Positions 3,898 to 5,447 of a DNA stretch of 5,447 nucleotides are shown piece by piece (the first letter of the stretch is position 1; each line of letters opens with the position of its first letter). This DNA is from an uncultured Mycoplasmatota bacterium (GTDB lineage Bacteria; Bacillota_I; Bacilli_A; RF39; UBA660). The stretch is taken from NCBI GenBank assembly GCA_947384645.1, contig CANDHX010000096.1:1-5447 (forward strand), in the 5' to 3' direction. A model generated the notes under the pieces. The model did not search any database, had not been told where the DNA came from, and saw only the letters and a list, made by a program, of their open reading frames with translations. Made by a program: the position numbers and the translations under genes.

Positions 3898-5447
3898 ATG
3901 GAAGAAAAGATAAAAAGCTCTAAAACTAAGAAGACACTTATAATATCATTATGTGTAATTACGTTAGTATTTGTGTGCATTTTAGGTACATATGCATATT
4001 TACTAACGAATATAAATAATGACGACAAGCAACAAGCGGAGTTAAATACGGGAACGATGCACTTGAGATTTGCCGACGGCGACTCTACGATAAATAAGCA
4101 AATCATGCTGGGAGAGACAATTACAAAGGAGTTCACCCTCGAGAATAAGGGAACCCTAGATGCTGGAGCAAGCATAGAGTGGTTAGATATAGTAAACGGG
4201 TATATGGAAGGAAGTCTAACTTATACACTAGAACAATCTGAGACAAAGGATTCTGGGTATACTGAAATAATAGAAAAGACTAATGTACCAGTAACAAAAA
4301 CGGCGTTCACGACGACACTTGCACCAGACCTCGAAGTACCAGCAGGGAAGACATATTATTACAATTTGAAAATAACGTTTAACGATTTACCTACGATAGA
4401 CCAAAGTGCTGACGCAAATGCAGCATTATATACAAAGTTTGGGGTAAGCGAGACATCAGAAAATAGAAGTTACAGTTTGACGATAGACCTAAATGGCGGA
4501 AAATTAAATGGAGTAAGTACAGTAGAAGATGTAAGTATAAAGAATGGTGTAACAAGAGAAATCGGAACGCCAAGAAAAGCAGGTTCAAAGTTTGTAGGTT
4601 GGAAAATAATAGGAATGGGAAGCACATTAACAGATGGAATTCTAATAATGGGAAAAGCTAACACGAAGTTAATAGCAGAATATGAAGAAGGTTCAGCAAG
4701 TGAAATATTAAGCAAGTTAGGAGTAGAACCAATAGAAGTAACAGATACAGTACCAGACTTTAGTGCGGCAACTACAGCAAATGACGCAGGGGTATATTCA
4801 ATGGAAGACGACTATGGAATAAGCTATTTCTATAGGGGAGCAGTAACAAACAACTATGTCAAATTTGCTGGCCTTTACTGGAGAATAATCAGAGTAAATG
4901 GAGACGGAAGTGTGCGAATCAGATACGACGGGACAAGTGCCCATGCGAATGGAACGAATACGACAAATAGGTTCACACATACAGGCCAAACATATAATGC
5001 CAATCATAACGATGCGAAGTATGTAGGATGGATGTATGGGCCAGCAGGAACTGGTGCAAGTACAAGTAAGGCGCAAGCTCAAACAAATACAGCAAATTCA
5101 GATATAAAGACACTAGTAGACGGATGGTATAAGACAAATATAGTAGACGCAGGCTACAGCGAGTCTGTAGAGGATACGATATTCTGTAATGATAGAAGTA
5201 CACCAGGAAGTGGAAAGTATGGAACAGCAAACTCAACATATTATTTATACAATCCAGCAGCATGGAGTTGGTCGCTCTCGCCTTGCAATTATAACAGTCG
5301 TGCTAATGAGTTCATTTTGAATACTAGCGGTGATTTGAACTATGCGAATGTCCATAGTCCTGACGGTGCGGTCGCTCCGGTTATCAATCTCTCGTCAGAA
5401 TACTTCAAAACCTTAAAAGGAACAGGAAGTATGAGTGATCCATTTAG
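3898..5447 (+). CDS. DGR target: membrane-anchored or secreted protein with InlB repeat and lectin-like variable domain (3' end outside window)
   Basis: At least 516 residues are open to the edge. Layout: short basic N-terminus; one hydrophobic segment (about 13-37), an uncleaved anchor or signal peptide; a TasA/camelysin-like region (about 38-185: NTGTMHLRFADGD, then KEFTLENKGTLDAG and a hydrophobic IEWLDIVN); an InlB/Listeria-Bacteroides type repeat (191-263: YSLTIDLNGGKLNG, GTPRKAGSKFVGW); and a C-terminal domain (about 268 to end) with YFYRGAVTNNYVKFAGLYWRI and AWSWSLSP...GAVAPVINLSSE followed by GTGSMSDPF. This last layout resembles the WWLRSP...GVRPALNL type of C-type-lectin-like domain found in Bacillota surface proteins, and the VR covers residues 458-494. 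The role is likely display of a diversifiable binding surface outside the cell; the ligand is unknown. No LPXTG or other C-terminal anchor is visible because the end is missing. Codons are strongly A-ending up to residue 457, then switch sharply in the VR. Confidence 0.85.
   Translation, partial: MEEKIKSSKTKKTLIISLCVITLVFVCILGTYAYLLTNINNDDKQQAELNTGTMHLRFADGDSTINKQIMLGETITKEFTLENKGTLDAGASIEWLDIVNGYMEGSLTYTLEQSETKDSGYTEIIEKTNVPVTKTAFTTTLAPDLEVPAGKTYYYNLKITFNDLPTIDQSADANAALYTKFGVSETSENRSYSLTIDLNGGKLNGVSTVEDVSIKNGVTREIGTPRKAGSKFVGWKIIGMGSTLTDGILIMGKANTKLIAEYEEGSASEILSKLGVEPIEVTDTVPDFSAATTANDAGVYSMEDDYGISYFYRGAVTNNYVKFAGLYWRIIRVNGDGSVRIRYDGTSAHANGTNTTNRFTHTGQTYNANHNDAKYVGWMYGPAGTGASTSKAQAQTNTANSDIKTLVDGWYKTNIVDAGYSESVEDTIFCNDRSTPGSGKYGTANSTYYLYNPAAWSWSLSPCNYNSRANEFILNTSGDLNYANVHSPDGAVAPVINLSSEYFKTLKGTGSMSDPF
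5269..5377 (+). repeat. Variable repeat (VR) in the target gene
   Basis: This is a 109-nt copy of the TR inside the lectin-like domain. It codes for WSLSP at the start and GAVA at the end, with the variable residues between (CNYNSRANEFI, LNTSGDLNYANVHSPD). Compared with the TR protein frame, Asn codons have become Ser, Asp, Tyr and His, and Thr has become Ala, all explainable by single A changes. The frame stays open. Two compensating codon-sized indels (net minus one codon before LNT, plus one after NVH) keep the length at 109 nt. Confidence 0.85.
5364..5377 (+). other. IMH-like 3' end of the VR
   Basis: CGGTGCGGTCGCTC, identical to TR 3581-3594, codes for the conserved GGAVA strand of the lectin fold. 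It would be the homing site at which TR cDNA enters. No strong hairpin follows it in the next 40 nt, although many DGRs carry one. Confidence 0.6.

Larger units (their letters stand above)
1738..5447 (+). other. Diversity-generating retroelement locus (decayed)
   Basis: This span groups the parts of one DGR: MutS-like accessory gene, reverse transcriptase, template repeat and a target gene with a matching variable repeat, all on one strand. The call rests on three independent signs: the RT with DGR-like motifs, an AAY-rich repeat 81 nt after the RT end, and a same-length copy inside the C-terminal lectin-like domain of the next full gene. The right end of the target lies outside the window, so a second VR or more accessory genes cannot be excluded. 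Confidence 0.85.

Noticed and set aside
4391..5263. Several overlapping reverse-strand open frames across the target gene
   Set aside because: Low-complexity Leu/Tyr/Ser-rich shadows of a gene with clear domains, promoter and RBS on the + strand.

Overview
The window is AT-rich and reads like the genome of a low-GC Bacillota / Mollicutes-like bacterium, probably an uncultured gut member of the Bacilli (RF39/Erysipelotrichales-type). This is inferred from composition, Bacillus-like Shine-Dalgarno sites and gene families; no marker gene is present. Standard stop codons are used. All genes are on the + strand.

Left part (1-1686), ordinary chromosome: the C-terminal end of a DUF1848 protein (Cys cluster), a weak terminator, an extended -10 promoter, then a two-gene operon of an RDD-family membrane protein (TTG start) and a YugP-type membrane zinc metallopeptidase (HECGH), 2 nt apart.

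Right part (1738-5447), a diversity-generating retroelement (DGR) in decay. In order: a stand-alone protein like MutS domain I; a DGR-type reverse transcriptase whose reading frame is broken by one in-frame TAA and two apparent one-base losses in A runs; a template repeat (TR, 3486-3594) very rich in AAY codons; a small decayed ORF; a consensus promoter (TTGAAA-17-TATAAT); and a secreted/surface target protein that runs off the right edge. The target has an N-terminal membrane segment, a TasA/camelysin-like region, an InlB-type repeat and a C-terminal C-type-lectin-like domain containing the variable repeat (VR, 5269-5377). TR and VR are both 109 nt, share 15 nt at the 5' end and 14 nt at the 3' end, and in their 3' half differ mainly where the TR has A.

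How the parts would work: in an intact DGR, TR RNA is reverse transcribed with errors at adenines and the cDNA replaces the VR, changing the ligand-binding surface of the target. Here the local RT cannot be made as one chain without recoding, and TR and VR also differ at non-A positions. The VR therefore looks frozen, or is served by another RT/TR pair elsewhere in the genome. The target keeps a good promoter and an open frame, so the receptor itself is probably still expressed.
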